Below are positions 37,001-44,085 of a stretch of DNA of 64,000 bases, piece by piece. The notes under the pieces are model-generated. The model was not told where the DNA came from, did no database searches, and worked only from the letters and a program-made list of their open reading frames with translations. The stretch covers positions 1 through 64,000 of the forward strand of contig NZ_FOMA01000010.1 of NCBI RefSeq assembly GCF_900112495.1, given 5' to 3'. The number at the start of each line of letters is the position of its first letter. The stretch's first letter is position 1. Position numbers and translations under genes: made by a program. The stretch is from Bacillus sp. OV322. Its GTDB lineage: Bacteria; Bacillota; Bacilli; Bacillales; DSM-1321.

Positions 37001-37172
37001 CCTTGGAGGAACCTTTGCTGCCATGATGCCGGCTGGCGTTCTCTCCCTGCTCGAAATTGCCACGTTAATTCTTATAGGCCTTGTGCTGTATGCCCTGGTT
37101 ATACTGCCACTATTTATACCGATTATGGCGAAAACCTTTGGCAAAGCAAATTGGTGGCCATTTATTAAATAG
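34065..37172 (+). CDS. MMPL/RND-family exporter with long extracellular loop
   Basis: 1035 residues. One N-terminal membrane helix is followed by a first loop, six helices (about 175-370), a very long second extracellular segment (about 390-860) and a last six-helix bundle (about 865-1030). G-T-D-Y and G-I-D-Y-S pairs in the helices fit the proton-relay region of MMPL transporters. The second loop contains about 300 residues of recurring L-x-x-G-x-x-x-L and N-G/S-G pattern, predicted to form long helical coils like those of YdfJ-like and YhgE-type proteins. Probable export of lipids or drugs. Co-transcribed with marR. The stop codon sits on the edge of a MITE. Confidence 0.9.
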   Translation: MNAILKGKWLILAAWIAAAAVLMGLAPNMADLVSEKGQLSIPDTYSSAMANKIMKDISDDDESQVALVFHSKSKLTASDLADIEQGINKLESDKSKLGINDITTHFKEKSLKDQLVSKDGKTILASLSMNMGNRDRKETSKALYKELKEVKVGHYYTSSWMIDEDLNTNSQEGLKKTEGITVIFILGVLLLVFRSVITPIIPLVTVGISYLVSQSIVSFLVDSFDFPISSYTQIFMVAIMFGIGTDYCILLFSRFKEEISEHESLAEAIITTYRTAGKTVFFSGLAVLVGFAAIGFSTFKLYQSAAAVAVGVAVLLLALVTVVPFFMAVLGKKIFWPSKGKLEHKESRLWGAAGKFALARPFIALLIVAAICVPFLVFYDGKLSYNSLNEAGDDMASVKAFDIVSSGFGPGQSMPTQVVIKNDVSMNSAEYVALAEKISQEVAKVDGVDTVRSVTRPAGKPIENLFVSKQADSLEKGVGKGNEGIKKISDGLKKAGGELSKSAPQLNKATDGINGLISGTDELKNGMGKVQNGLTAIETGIRSGSMGAGDIKKGMREVQANLVKLSNGMTKLTNGYKQASVGLGGLQSKYKEIGTGLTQISQTLQGLDANFKGIENKYPDLQSDRDYQTIKGTVGSVQKGLRPLSSGLTQLNGGLSKVKGGIDTANASLASAASGQSELDSGMTKLIAGMNQLQTGLTKAANGQEQVIGNISKFQGGLTSLNTGQKQLLNGFSNLNGQMNSLTNGLNDSANGLNQVHKGLNSAQGYLSGLASSDKNVSGLYIPDEVLNSKDFKQALDAYMSPDRKVMTMDVIFKDNPYSNEAISEIDPIKKSIAIAVKDTSLENAKVAIGGVTSTYNDMSKISDADYSRTVVLMLAGIGIILFLLLRSIVMPIYLIASLVLTYYTSMAITEVIFVNILGYEGISWAVPFFAFVILIALGIDYSIFLMDRFNEYKDMPIKEAMLLSMRKMGTVIISAAIILGGTFAAMMPAGVLSLLEIATLILIGLVLYALVILPLFIPIMAKTFGKANWWPFIK

Positions 37173-37360
37173 GCTGTTTTCGCAAACTTTGTTGCAATGG
37201 ATCTTGGCTGTTGATTTCCGCTCCAGGATGCTCGTTATTCTCGGAGCGGGCGGTGAGCATCTAAGTAGGAGTCTCGCTCCTTACGCTCCTATTTAAAAAT
37301 GGGAACCGCCTCACAGAACTCTGTAAAAGCAACAATCTTTAAGATAAGAGTCATTAAACT
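37164..37360. mobile_element. Second MITE copy, inverted, with decayed target duplication
   Basis: The element (37172-37352) starts GGCTGTTTTCGCAAACTTTG and ends CAACAATCTTTAAGATAAG, mirroring the two ends of the copy at 18113-18341 in reverse order. Flanks are ATTAAATA (37164-37171) and ATTAAACT (37353-37360), an 8-bp duplication with two changes. The core keeps TTGATTTCCGCTCCAGGATG but differs after that and is shorter (181 bp). The insertion begins at the last base of the MMPL stop codon. Confidence 0.75.
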
Positions 37361-37375
37361 ATGAAGTTTTCATAA

Positions 37376-37421
37376 AACAAAGAGGCCGATCACATAATGG
37401 TGATCGGCCTCTTTGTTTTTA
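37376..37421. terminator. Strong bidirectional terminator
   Basis: AAACAAAGAGGCCGATCAC pairs with GTGATCGGCCTCTTTGTTT, with T tracts on both strands, between the convergent MMPL and FtsH-like genes. Confidence 0.95.
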
Positions 37422-37468
37422 ACTTAGCTTGTAAAGCAAAGCCTCGTGCTTTGCAAGGCATTTCGCTT

Positions 37469-39199
37469 TTATGCTAAAACAAGATCCGGAGAGTTTGCCT
37501 GAACAATTTCATCAACTTCTGTTCCTTCGAGCGTTTCCTTCTTGAGAAGTGTTTCCACAAGGTTCTGGAATTGGACACGGTGTACATCTATCAGTTCTTC
37601 TGTTTGAAGAATGGCTTCCTGGAATAATTCCTGCATTTTTACTTCTTTTTGCCCTTTGTTGAAGGTCAGGGTGAAGCCGTCCTGCAGCAATCCAGTTTCA
37701 ACCATTTGTTCGAGAACATGTTTGGCCTGCTTTACGTCTCCTGATACGCCTATGCTGTGCTCGCCCAAAAACATGCGTTCAGCTACACCGCCGGCAAGGA
37801 TCATTTTGACCTGATCCAGCAATTCGCTGCTTGTTGCAAGATGAAGCTCTTTGGAAATAGGGGCAACATAGCCTAAAGCTTCTCCCCGAGGAATGATGGT
37901 TGCTTTACGCACTGATCCCGGCTTTGTCAGAGAGGCAATTAAAGCATGTCCGCTTTCGTGGATTGCGACTCTTTTTTTCGTGTCCCAATCATTCAGAGTG
38001 CGGGAGGTGCTTCCCAATATTGTACGGTCTATCGCATAATCCATATCTTCTTTATGAATGGCTTCCTGTCCATTTCTCAAAGCCTTTCTGGAAGCTGTAT
38101 CAAATAATGAGCTTAAATCCGCACCTGAAAATCCAGAAGTGCTTTCAGCCAGTTCATCCAAGGATGCTAAAACATCCTCGGCAAGATTTTTGCCTTTGGC
38201 ATGTATGCTGATAATTTCTTTCCTTCCTTTTGTATCCGGAAGAGGCACCTGAAAAGAGAAATCAATTCTTCCGGGACGCAGAAAGGCTTCGTCCAGCATA
38301 TCCTTCCGGTTAGTAGCAGCTATGAATAAAATCCCGTCATTTGGATGTCCTCCGTCAAGCTGTACCAGAAGTTCAGTCAGGGTTTTTTCCCCTTCTTCTC
38401 CTCCGTTTGCTTTCCTTCTTGCAGCAAGAGCATCCACCTCATCGATAAAGATGACCGCGGGTGTCTGTTTTCTTGCATTCTGGAAGAGACTGCGCACCCT
38501 TGAAGCACCGACTCCGACAAACATTTCATTAAATGCTGAACCGCTTGTTGAAAAGAAGTTTGCATCGAGTTCCTTTGCGATGGCCTGGGCAAGCAGTGTT
38601 TTTCCAGTTCCCGGCGGCCCGTATAGTAAAATGCCCTGAGGCGGCTTAATTCCAATTTTTGAAGAGCGTTCCGGCTCTTTTAAGATAGTCAGAGTCTGGA
38701 GAATTTCGTCTTTGATTTCTGTCTGCAGTCCGCCGACATCCTTGAGTGTGATGGATGGGAGAGGTCTTGCAGCAGAAAGGCTGTTTTTCATTTTATTGCC
38801 GACGCCAATACCGCCTTTAGTTTTTTGCTGTATGAAAATGGCAGCAGCAACTATTAAAGCAACAAAACCGCCAAGCAGCCAGGCGCTTGTCCTGCTGGTA
38901 GATGAAAATGAATATTGAACATTATAAGTTTCGACAAGTTTATTGACCATCTGACTGTTTGGAGGCACATGAGAAACAAACTTTCCGCTGTCTGTGCCAA
39001 TGGTAAGAGTGCCATTTGGCTTCTCCTGCAGGGATACAGGTTTGCCATGCTGATCTTTGATCGTTTTTTCAACAGATGAAAAAGGGATCTCGGCAGGCCC
39101 AGTCCTTGAAAGGGTATACCATGCTATTCCAGCAGTTATCACAATGAAAGCCAAAAATATTGGCAGCAGCTTCGAAACAAATTTTGAATTTGAGTTCAA
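37469..39199 (-). CDS. FtsH-like AAA+ membrane metalloprotease (paralog)
   Basis: 576 residues, shorter than housekeeping FtsH. Two N-terminal membrane helices (about 10-28 and 103-122) flank a small extracytoplasmic domain. The AAA module has Walker A G-P-P-G-T-G-K-T (about 195-202), Walker B V-I-F-I-D-E-V-D-A and the second region of homology A-T-N-R-K-D-M-L-D. The M41 protease domain has H-E-S-G-H (His414-His418), so zinc proteolysis is likely intact. A TTG start with AAGGAGATGG is used. In Bacillus the main ftsH lies beside hprT-tilS, which are absent here, so this is a second copy, possibly a stress or sporulation form. Single gene. Confidence 0.88.
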   Translation of the reverse strand: MNSNSKFVSKLLPIFLAFIVITAGIAWYTLSRTGPAEIPFSSVEKTIKDQHGKPVSLQEKPNGTLTIGTDSGKFVSHVPPNSQMVNKLVETYNVQYSFSSTSRTSAWLLGGFVALIVAAAIFIQQKTKGGIGVGNKMKNSLSAARPLPSITLKDVGGLQTEIKDEILQTLTILKEPERSSKIGIKPPQGILLYGPPGTGKTLLAQAIAKELDANFFSTSGSAFNEMFVGVGASRVRSLFQNARKQTPAVIFIDEVDALAARRKANGGEEGEKTLTELLVQLDGGHPNDGILFIAATNRKDMLDEAFLRPGRIDFSFQVPLPDTKGRKEIISIHAKGKNLAEDVLASLDELAESTSGFSGADLSSLFDTASRKALRNGQEAIHKEDMDYAIDRTILGSTSRTLNDWDTKKRVAIHESGHALIASLTKPGSVRKATIIPRGEALGYVAPISKELHLATSSELLDQVKMILAGGVAERMFLGEHSIGVSGDVKQAKHVLEQMVETGLLQDGFTLTFNKGQKEVKMQELFQEAILQTEELIDVHRVQFQNLVETLLKKETLEGTEVDEIVQANSPDLVLA

Positions 39200-39483
39200 T
39201 ATTCCATCTCCTTTTTGAATATATATCCAGTATAGAAAATTTATAATTATTATACATAGGTAATTAGTACTAAAACTAGAGGTAAATTATGCTAATTTTA
39301 AAAAAGAGGTTTAAAATTCATTTTACTTGATTTTAATATAAAAAGATGGCTAGGGGGCAGCTGTTAGACAAGCATACATAGGAATGATAAAGTAGAATTG
39401 TATGTGGTAAAAAGAAGCCTCTAAGAAGACGCTGACTGGCGATGCTTAAAGATTTTAATGTAAAGGCAGATGATTATTGCAGT

Positions 39484-40062
39484 ATGAATAAGTTTAAACC
39501 AGATTATATACTGACTATGAAAGATATTATAAAAGAAGGCGATCCTATCCTGCGCGAAATTACGGATGAGGTAAGCCTGCCGCTTGATGAAGATGATAAG
39601 GATACATTGGCCTGTATGATGCAGTTCCTTAAAAACAGCCAGGATCCGGTCATGTCAAAAAAATATAACCTGCGCGGGGGAATTGGTTTATCGGCAAACC
39701 AAATCGGTCTGAATAAACGGATGTTTGTGATGTACTTTACAGATAGTGACGGCAAGCTTTATGAAGAGTGCCTGATTAATCCAAAGATTATAAGCACGTC
39801 CGCTTCCATGATCTATTTGCCTCAGAGCGAGGGCTGCCTGTCGGTAGACAGGGATGTAAAAGGCTATGTGCCGAGATATGAACGGGTAAAGGCAAAGGCG
39901 TTCAACATTAAAGGCGAGGAAGTGACCTTCCGTTTGAAGGGCTTTCCTGCCATTGTGTTTCAGCATGAGCTGGACCACTTGAACGGAAAAATGTTTTATG
40001 ACCGGATCAATTCCGAAAATCCATTTAAGCTTCCTGAGAATACAGAGATTAAAAGCCTGTGA
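39484..40062 (+). CDS. def: Peptide deformylase
   Basis: About 192 residues. It removes the formyl group from the N-terminal methionine of new proteins. Motif 1 G-I-G-L-S-A-N-Q-I-G, motif 2 E-G-C-L-S-V and motif 3 H-E-L-D-H are complete; the metal ligands are the Cys and two His. It is closer to the Bacillus DefB/YkrB type (insert N-S-Q-D-P-V). The start is uncertain: family members begin about at M-K-D-I-I-K-E-G-D-P (ATG 39517), while ATGs at 39442 and 39484 extend it; none has a clear ribosome site. Motif 1 has Ser and Asn where Ala and Pro are common (G-L-A-A-P-Q), a mild variation. Confidence 0.92.
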   Translation: MNKFKPDYILTMKDIIKEGDPILREITDEVSLPLDEDDKDTLACMMQFLKNSQDPVMSKKYNLRGGIGLSANQIGLNKRMFVMYFTDSDGKLYEECLINPKIISTSASMIYLPQSEGCLSVDRDVKGYVPRYERVKAKAFNIKGEEVTFRLKGFPAIVFQHELDHLNGKMFYDRINSENPFKLPENTEIKSL

Positions 40063-40078
40063 GAGCAGGGAGTATAGG

Positions 40079-40104
40079 GGCAAAGCATCTGCTTTGCCTT
40101 TTTG
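40079..40104 (+). terminator. Terminator after def
   Basis: GGCAAAGCA-TC-TGCTTTGCC followed by TTTTT. Confidence 0.85.
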
Positions 40105-40113
40105 CCATGTATT

Positions 40114-40815
40114 TCAGCTTTTCAGCGGCTCGGGGATGAGCTGTTGTTTCTTTAAGTTTTCAAGGACTGCCTGGCTCATTTTAAGATAGCCTTCCCTTGT
40201 TAAATGGATGCCATCATCACTTATTAGAAGATTAAGATCACCGGCTGACTTAATGAAGGAACGGACATCGATGAGTGCAACATTCAGCTCCTTGGCAAGC
40301 ATTTTCAGCCTGCGGTTATACATGCCGTGCCAGTGTTCAATGCCGCCTACAAAAGAAACAAAATGACCGATGGATGGACCGTATCTGTCAGCAATCGAAC
40401 GATAATAACGGGTCGGGTCTAATGGAGGGAGAGTCAATAAATAAGGGGTTATATGCCTTGTCTGGAATTCCCTGACCATGAAAGACAGATTTTCCAGGTA
40501 ACGGTCAAGGGGGACAATGGGCTGATGGTTTCCATCTGGCTCAAGCGCCACTTCTTCCCATTTAAAGTTGCAGTCATTTCCGCCTACACTGATCAATACG
40601 GCATCGGGATTTTCTGCAAGCACATCTTTTTCCAGCCGGTTTACAAGGAAGTCGGAGTTATCGTTGAAAACGCCTTTATTAAGGATTTCGATACCAGAAA
40701 TGGATTCGGTCAATTTACCGAGAACGCTCGGATAATTATCCTTTAATATTCTCATTCGCCCTTTGACGAATGTAATGCCTCTTGTTAAGCTATCACCAAA
40801 ACAAATGATCTTCAA
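40114..40815 (-). CDS. SGNH/GDSL-type hydrolase
   Basis: 233 residues, no signal peptide. SGNH blocks are visible: block I F-G-D-S-L-T near residue 6 (nucleophile Ser9), the glycine-asparagine block V-G-G-N-D near residue 77, and block V D-G-I-H-L-T near residue 209. Members hydrolyse esters such as acyl groups on lipids or sugars in the cytoplasm; the substrate is unknown. It is convergent with def. GAGGTGG precedes the ATG. Confidence 0.88.
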   Translation of the reverse strand: MKIICFGDSLTRGITFVKGRMRILKDNYPSVLGKLTESISGIEILNKGVFNDNSDFLVNRLEKDVLAENPDAVLISVGGNDCNFKWEEVALEPDGNHQPIVPLDRYLENLSFMVREFQTRHITPYLLTLPPLDPTRYYRSIADRYGPSIGHFVSFVGGIEHWHGMYNRRLKMLAKELNVALIDVRSFIKSAGDLNLLISDDGIHLTREGYLKMSQAVLENLKKQQLIPEPLKS

Positions 40816-40888
40816 TCGTATCCACCTCGTTTAGTGCGTCTGCTTATATTTTAAGTTCTTACGGTAGATTTTTCAATTTATATACATC

Positions 40889-40930
40889 AGAAAAAAGGCA
40901 CTGAAACGGGGTTCCAGTGCCTTTTTTTAC
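40889..40930 (-). terminator. Terminator of the DHA2 exporter gene
   Basis: AAAAAAGGCACTG-AAC pairs with GTTCCAGTGCCTTTTTT, bidirectional. Confidence 0.85.
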
Positions 40931-42459
40931 ACAGATTTTTTCGTCTTTTCTTCTAGAGAAGCAGATTTGACGCGGGCTTTGCCCATAAAGAAGACAGCAA
41001 TTGCGGCTAGTCCAATCGGTATTAAAGCAAGGGTGAATGTAAAGGTAATTGAATCCGACATAGCCTGTAAGATTTTATCCAATATAACGGAAGGGATTTT
41101 TGCACGTTCGCTTGATTGGAATAAGGTTTGGGCATTTTCACCGTTCACAGGCGATTGAAAGCCGGCACCTTTCATTCCCTTGAAGGCATCCTTCAGTTTA
41201 TCAGTAAATGCATTGTTTTGGATGGACCCAAAAATTGTAATGCCTAATGTCATTCCGAGAGAGCGGAGGAATGAATTTGTCGAGTTGGCCGAACCGCGAT
41301 ATCTTGGCTCGAGATTGTGAATGCTTGCAGTCGGCAGGAGGGAGAAGGAAAAGCCCATCCCAAAGCCTACGATAATCATATAGATAGTTAATAGGAAACG
41401 GCTGGTGTCTGGTGTAAGTGTACTTAATAGGAACATTCCTGCAAAATAGGAAACAACAGAAACGAACATTAAGTTCCTGAAGGTCGTTTTAGTCTGGAAA
41501 ATCCCTCCGCCTGCACTGCCGGCGACAGAGCCAAGCATCATTGGCGTCAAAATGAATCCTGCACTTGTCGCAGATCCGCCGTATACCCCCTGTACAAATA
41601 TAGGAATAAACACTGTCAGGATGATAAATGTCGCGCCGTAAAAGAGAGCTAAAACCTGGGAAGCTGCGAAGAGGCGCTTCTTAAACAGCCAAAAAGAAAT
41701 AATAGGATCTTTGGCACGTCTTTCAAATAAAAAGAAGAGAAGGATAAAGATCAAAAAGCTGCTAAGCAGACCGGTGATCTGGATTGAATCCCACTGATAT
41801 TTCTTGCCGCCAAGCTCAAGTGCGAACATCAGGCTGACAACGGAAATGACCAGTGTAATGGCTCCTCCCCAGTCAATTTTTTGTTCTTTATGCTCTTTTG
41901 ATTCTTTATAATAACGAACGATAAAGAACAAAGACAATAATCCTATCGGAACATTTACATAAAAAATCCAATGCCAGGTAATGTATTCAGTAATATACGC
42001 CCCTAGAAGAGGGCCAAGTACACTTGAAGCGCCAAAAACTGCGCCAAGCAAACCAGTCATTTTTCCCCGTCTTTCAGGAGGGAAAATATCAAACACAATG
42101 GTGAAGGCAATCGGCATAAGCGCACCGCCGCCAATCCCCTGAATTGCACGGAAAATACTAAGCTGAATAATATTATGCGAAATTCCGCATAGTGCTGATC
42201 CTATAAGGAAAACAGCCAGTCCGAAGACATAAAACCGCTTGCGGCCATACATATCGGAAAGCTTCCCGAATATTGGCATCCCTGCCATCGTGGCTGCCAT
42301 ATAGGCGGAGGTAACCCAAATGAACTTATCATAGCCTCCTAAATCCGAAACGATCGTTCCCATGGCTGTCGCGACAATCGTGTTGTCCATGGCGGCCATC
42401 AAAATGCCTAATAAAAGTCCGGCTACAATATATTTCTGTTTTTGATCACTAGTAACCAT
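40927..42459 (-). CDS. MFS multidrug exporter, DHA2 (EmrB/QacA) family
   Basis: 510 residues with fourteen membrane segments. Motif A between helices 2 and 3 reads G-K-L-S-D-M-Y-G-R-K-R, and the helix 1 text A-A-M-D-N-T-I-V-A-T-A is typical of DHA2 drug/proton antiporters. I chose the ATG at 42459, which has GGAAGGGAGATTG upstream; an in-frame start 18 nt earlier is less likely. A MarR-type gene is divergent with a perfect palindrome between the two, so drug-inducible expression is expected. Substrates are not deducible. Confidence 0.9.
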   Translation of the reverse strand: MVTSDQKQKYIVAGLLLGILMAAMDNTIVATAMGTIVSDLGGYDKFIWVTSAYMAATMAGMPIFGKLSDMYGRKRFYVFGLAVFLIGSALCGISHNIIQLSIFRAIQGIGGGALMPIAFTIVFDIFPPERRGKMTGLLGAVFGASSVLGPLLGAYITEYITWHWIFYVNVPIGLLSLFFIVRYYKESKEHKEQKIDWGGAITLVISVVSLMFALELGGKKYQWDSIQITGLLSSFLIFILLFFLFERRAKDPIISFWLFKKRLFAASQVLALFYGATFIILTVFIPIFVQGVYGGSATSAGFILTPMMLGSVAGSAGGGIFQTKTTFRNLMFVSVVSYFAGMFLLSTLTPDTSRFLLTIYMIIVGFGMGFSFSLLPTASIHNLEPRYRGSANSTNSFLRSLGMTLGITIFGSIQNNAFTDKLKDAFKGMKGAGFQSPVNGENAQTLFQSSERAKIPSVILDKILQAMSDSITFTFTLALIPIGLAAIAVFFMGKARVKSASLEEKTKKSV

Positions 42460-42543
42460 ATTCAATCTCCCTTCCAATAAATAAACTCCAGAGTGTTTTA
42501 CAAAGATGATTGCTTTTCGGTAAAATAAATATAATAAAACAGG

Positions 42544-42566
42544 ATTATCTTGATTATCAAGATAAT
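42544..42566 (+). promoter_or_regulatory. MarR-type palindromic operator
   Basis: A perfect inverted repeat with 11-bp arms and a single central base: ATTATCTTGAT (42544-42554), T, ATCAAGATAAT (42556-42566). It lies 10 nt after a TATAAT (42529-42534) and 28 nt before the marR start, and between divergent regulator and exporter genes, so it should be the site where this MarR binds. Confidence 0.85.
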
Positions 42567-42593
42567 TTTAAGTGTAGTGAGAGGGGCTTATAT

Positions 42594-43070
42594 ATGTCAA
42601 GGGAATTTTACAGTAAAGAAGAACTGACAGAGAGTTTGTCGCAAAGTCTGCGTAAATTCAGCACTAGAACTGTACTTTTTCAGCAGAACGTAGCTTACAA
42701 ATTGGGTGTTGTACATACGGATTTAAAAACCGCCGATATATTAAATGAAACTGGGCCCATCACTGCCGGAGAGCTGGCCAAAATTACAGGATTAAGCTCA
42801 GGCTCTGTGACTGCGCTGATTAACCGCCTGGAAACGGCAGGCTATGTAAAAAGAGAGAAAGACCCGGAAGACCTTAGAAGAGTCATCATCGTTCCGGCAA
42901 AAGAGCGCCAAAAAGATATCAAGCAGCACTACACCTCGCTTTCGCGTGCCACAAAGGAATACTGTTCCCGCTATAATGAAGAAGAACTTTCCTTGCTTAA
43001 TGACTTCATCGTGCACCTTTCGCAAATCATGCATGAAGAAAATCTTAAATTAACAAAGGGCGGACACTGA
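42594..43070 (+). CDS. MarR-family regulator of the divergent exporter
   Basis: 158 residues from the ATG at 42594, which has GAGAGGGG upstream; a longer in-frame start would run through the operator. The winged helix-turn-helix spans about residues 50-115: I-T-A-G-E-L-A-K-I-T-G, S-S-G-S-V-T-A-L-I-N-R-L, and the wing D-P-E-D-L-R-R-V. It is divergent from the DHA2 exporter gene, the usual layout of a local repressor that releases DNA on binding the drug. Confidence 0.9.
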   Translation: MSREFYSKEELTESLSQSLRKFSTRTVLFQQNVAYKLGVVHTDLKTADILNETGPITAGELAKITGLSSGSVTALINRLETAGYVKREKDPEDLRRVIIVPAKERQKDIKQHYTSLSRATKEYCSRYNEEELSLLNDFIVHLSQIMHEENLKLTKGGH

Positions 43071-43156
43071 CGGAGACAAAAAGACACTTAAAGGGCATCC
43101 ATGTTTCGGTGCTGTTCTTCATTAACAATAAACTTACAATTCTTTTCTATTTTTAA

Positions 43157-43186
43157 TTGAAAATGATTATCAATATCTGTTAGAAT
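43157..43186 (+). promoter_or_regulatory. Promoter and Fur box of the efe operon
   Basis: The Fur box GAAAATGATTATCAATATC (43159-43177) matches 17 of 19 bases of the classic Fur consensus. It overlaps a promoter with TTGAAA (43157-43162), 18-nt spacer and TAGAAT (43181-43186). Repression by Fur in iron-rich cells follows. Confidence 0.9.
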
Positions 43187-43230
43187 GGAGGTAATATCAT
43201 ACCAATGTAAATAGAGGAGAAACCATACAT

Positions 43231-44085
43231 ATGAAACATTTAAAAAAGACTGCCGCACTCTTGGTATCTATCAGTCTGCTGGCTGGCTGTGCTGGGACCA
43301 AAGAAACCAAATCACCTGAAAAGGAATCAGCTAAACCTGCTGAGTCTGTTTCAGAAAAGGAACTTAAAGGCGTTTCATCCGAATACAGAGAATATGCACT
43401 TGGCCAAATTGAGGAGTTTGTAAAAGCTACGGAAAACTTTACAAATGCTGTTAAGTCGGGGGATTTGAAAAAAGCGCAGGAATTATATGGACCCGCACGA
43501 ATGTATTACGAAAGATCCGAGCCGATTGCTGAAGCATTCGGAGACCTTGATCCAAAAATAGATGCCAGAGAAGGAGACGTTCCGGAGAAGGACTGGACTG
43601 GCTATCACCGTATTGAAAAAGGTTTGTGGATGGACAAAACGACCAAAGGCAGCGAAGTATATGCTGATCAATTGATGAAGGATGTGACACTGCTGCGGGC
43701 AAAGGTGGAGGCTGTTGAGGTAACTCCTGAACTGTTGATTACAGGGGCGGTGGACTTATTGAATGAAGTATCCACTTCCAAGGTAACTGGAGAAGAAGAC
43801 AGGTATTCACATACCGATCTTTATGATTTCGCTGCAAATGTCCAGGGAGCAGAAAAAATCTATCAGCTATTAAAGCCTGTGCTGGAAAAGAAAGATGCAG
43901 CAGTATCCGAAAATATTGCAAAGCATTTCCAAGCAGTTTATTCTCTGCTGAATCAGCATAAAACTGGAAACGGCTATAAGCTTTATACAGAACTAAAGGA
44001 AGATGAGGTTAAGCAGCTGAGCCAGGCAATCGATGCGCTGGCTGAACCGCTGTCCCAAATCGGAATTGTAACGGAGGAATCCTGA
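43231..44085 (+). CDS. efeO: EfeO-type iron-uptake lipoprotein (M75/imelysin domain)
   Basis: 284 residues. A lipoprotein signal with lipobox L-L-A-G-C-A (Cys near residue 21) leads into an imelysin/M75 domain, with the motif G-Y-H-R-I-E-K-G-L-W near residue 130 that is thought to bind metal. EfeO takes up ferrous or ferric iron outside the cell and hands it to the EfeU permease. First gene of an efeOBU operon behind a Fur box; the stop touches the next start. The plain cupredoxin domain of some EfeO proteins is missing, as usual for Bacillus YwbM. Confidence 0.93.
   Translation: MKHLKKTAALLVSISLLAGCAGTKETKSPEKESAKPAESVSEKELKGVSSEYREYALGQIEEFVKATENFTNAVKSGDLKKAQELYGPARMYYERSEPIAEAFGDLDPKIDAREGDVPEKDWTGYHRIEKGLWMDKTTKGSEVYADQLMKDVTLLRAKVEAVEVTPELLITGAVDLLNEVSTSKVTGEEDRYSHTDLYDFAANVQGAEKIYQLLKPVLEKKDAAVSENIAKHFQAVYSLLNQHKTGNGYKLYTELKEDEVKQLSQAIDALAEPLSQIGIVTEES

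Noticed and set aside
42510..42593. Longer N-terminus of the MarR regulator from 42510
   Set aside because: It would place the perfect operator palindrome inside the coding region, and the ATG at 42594 has the good ribosome site.
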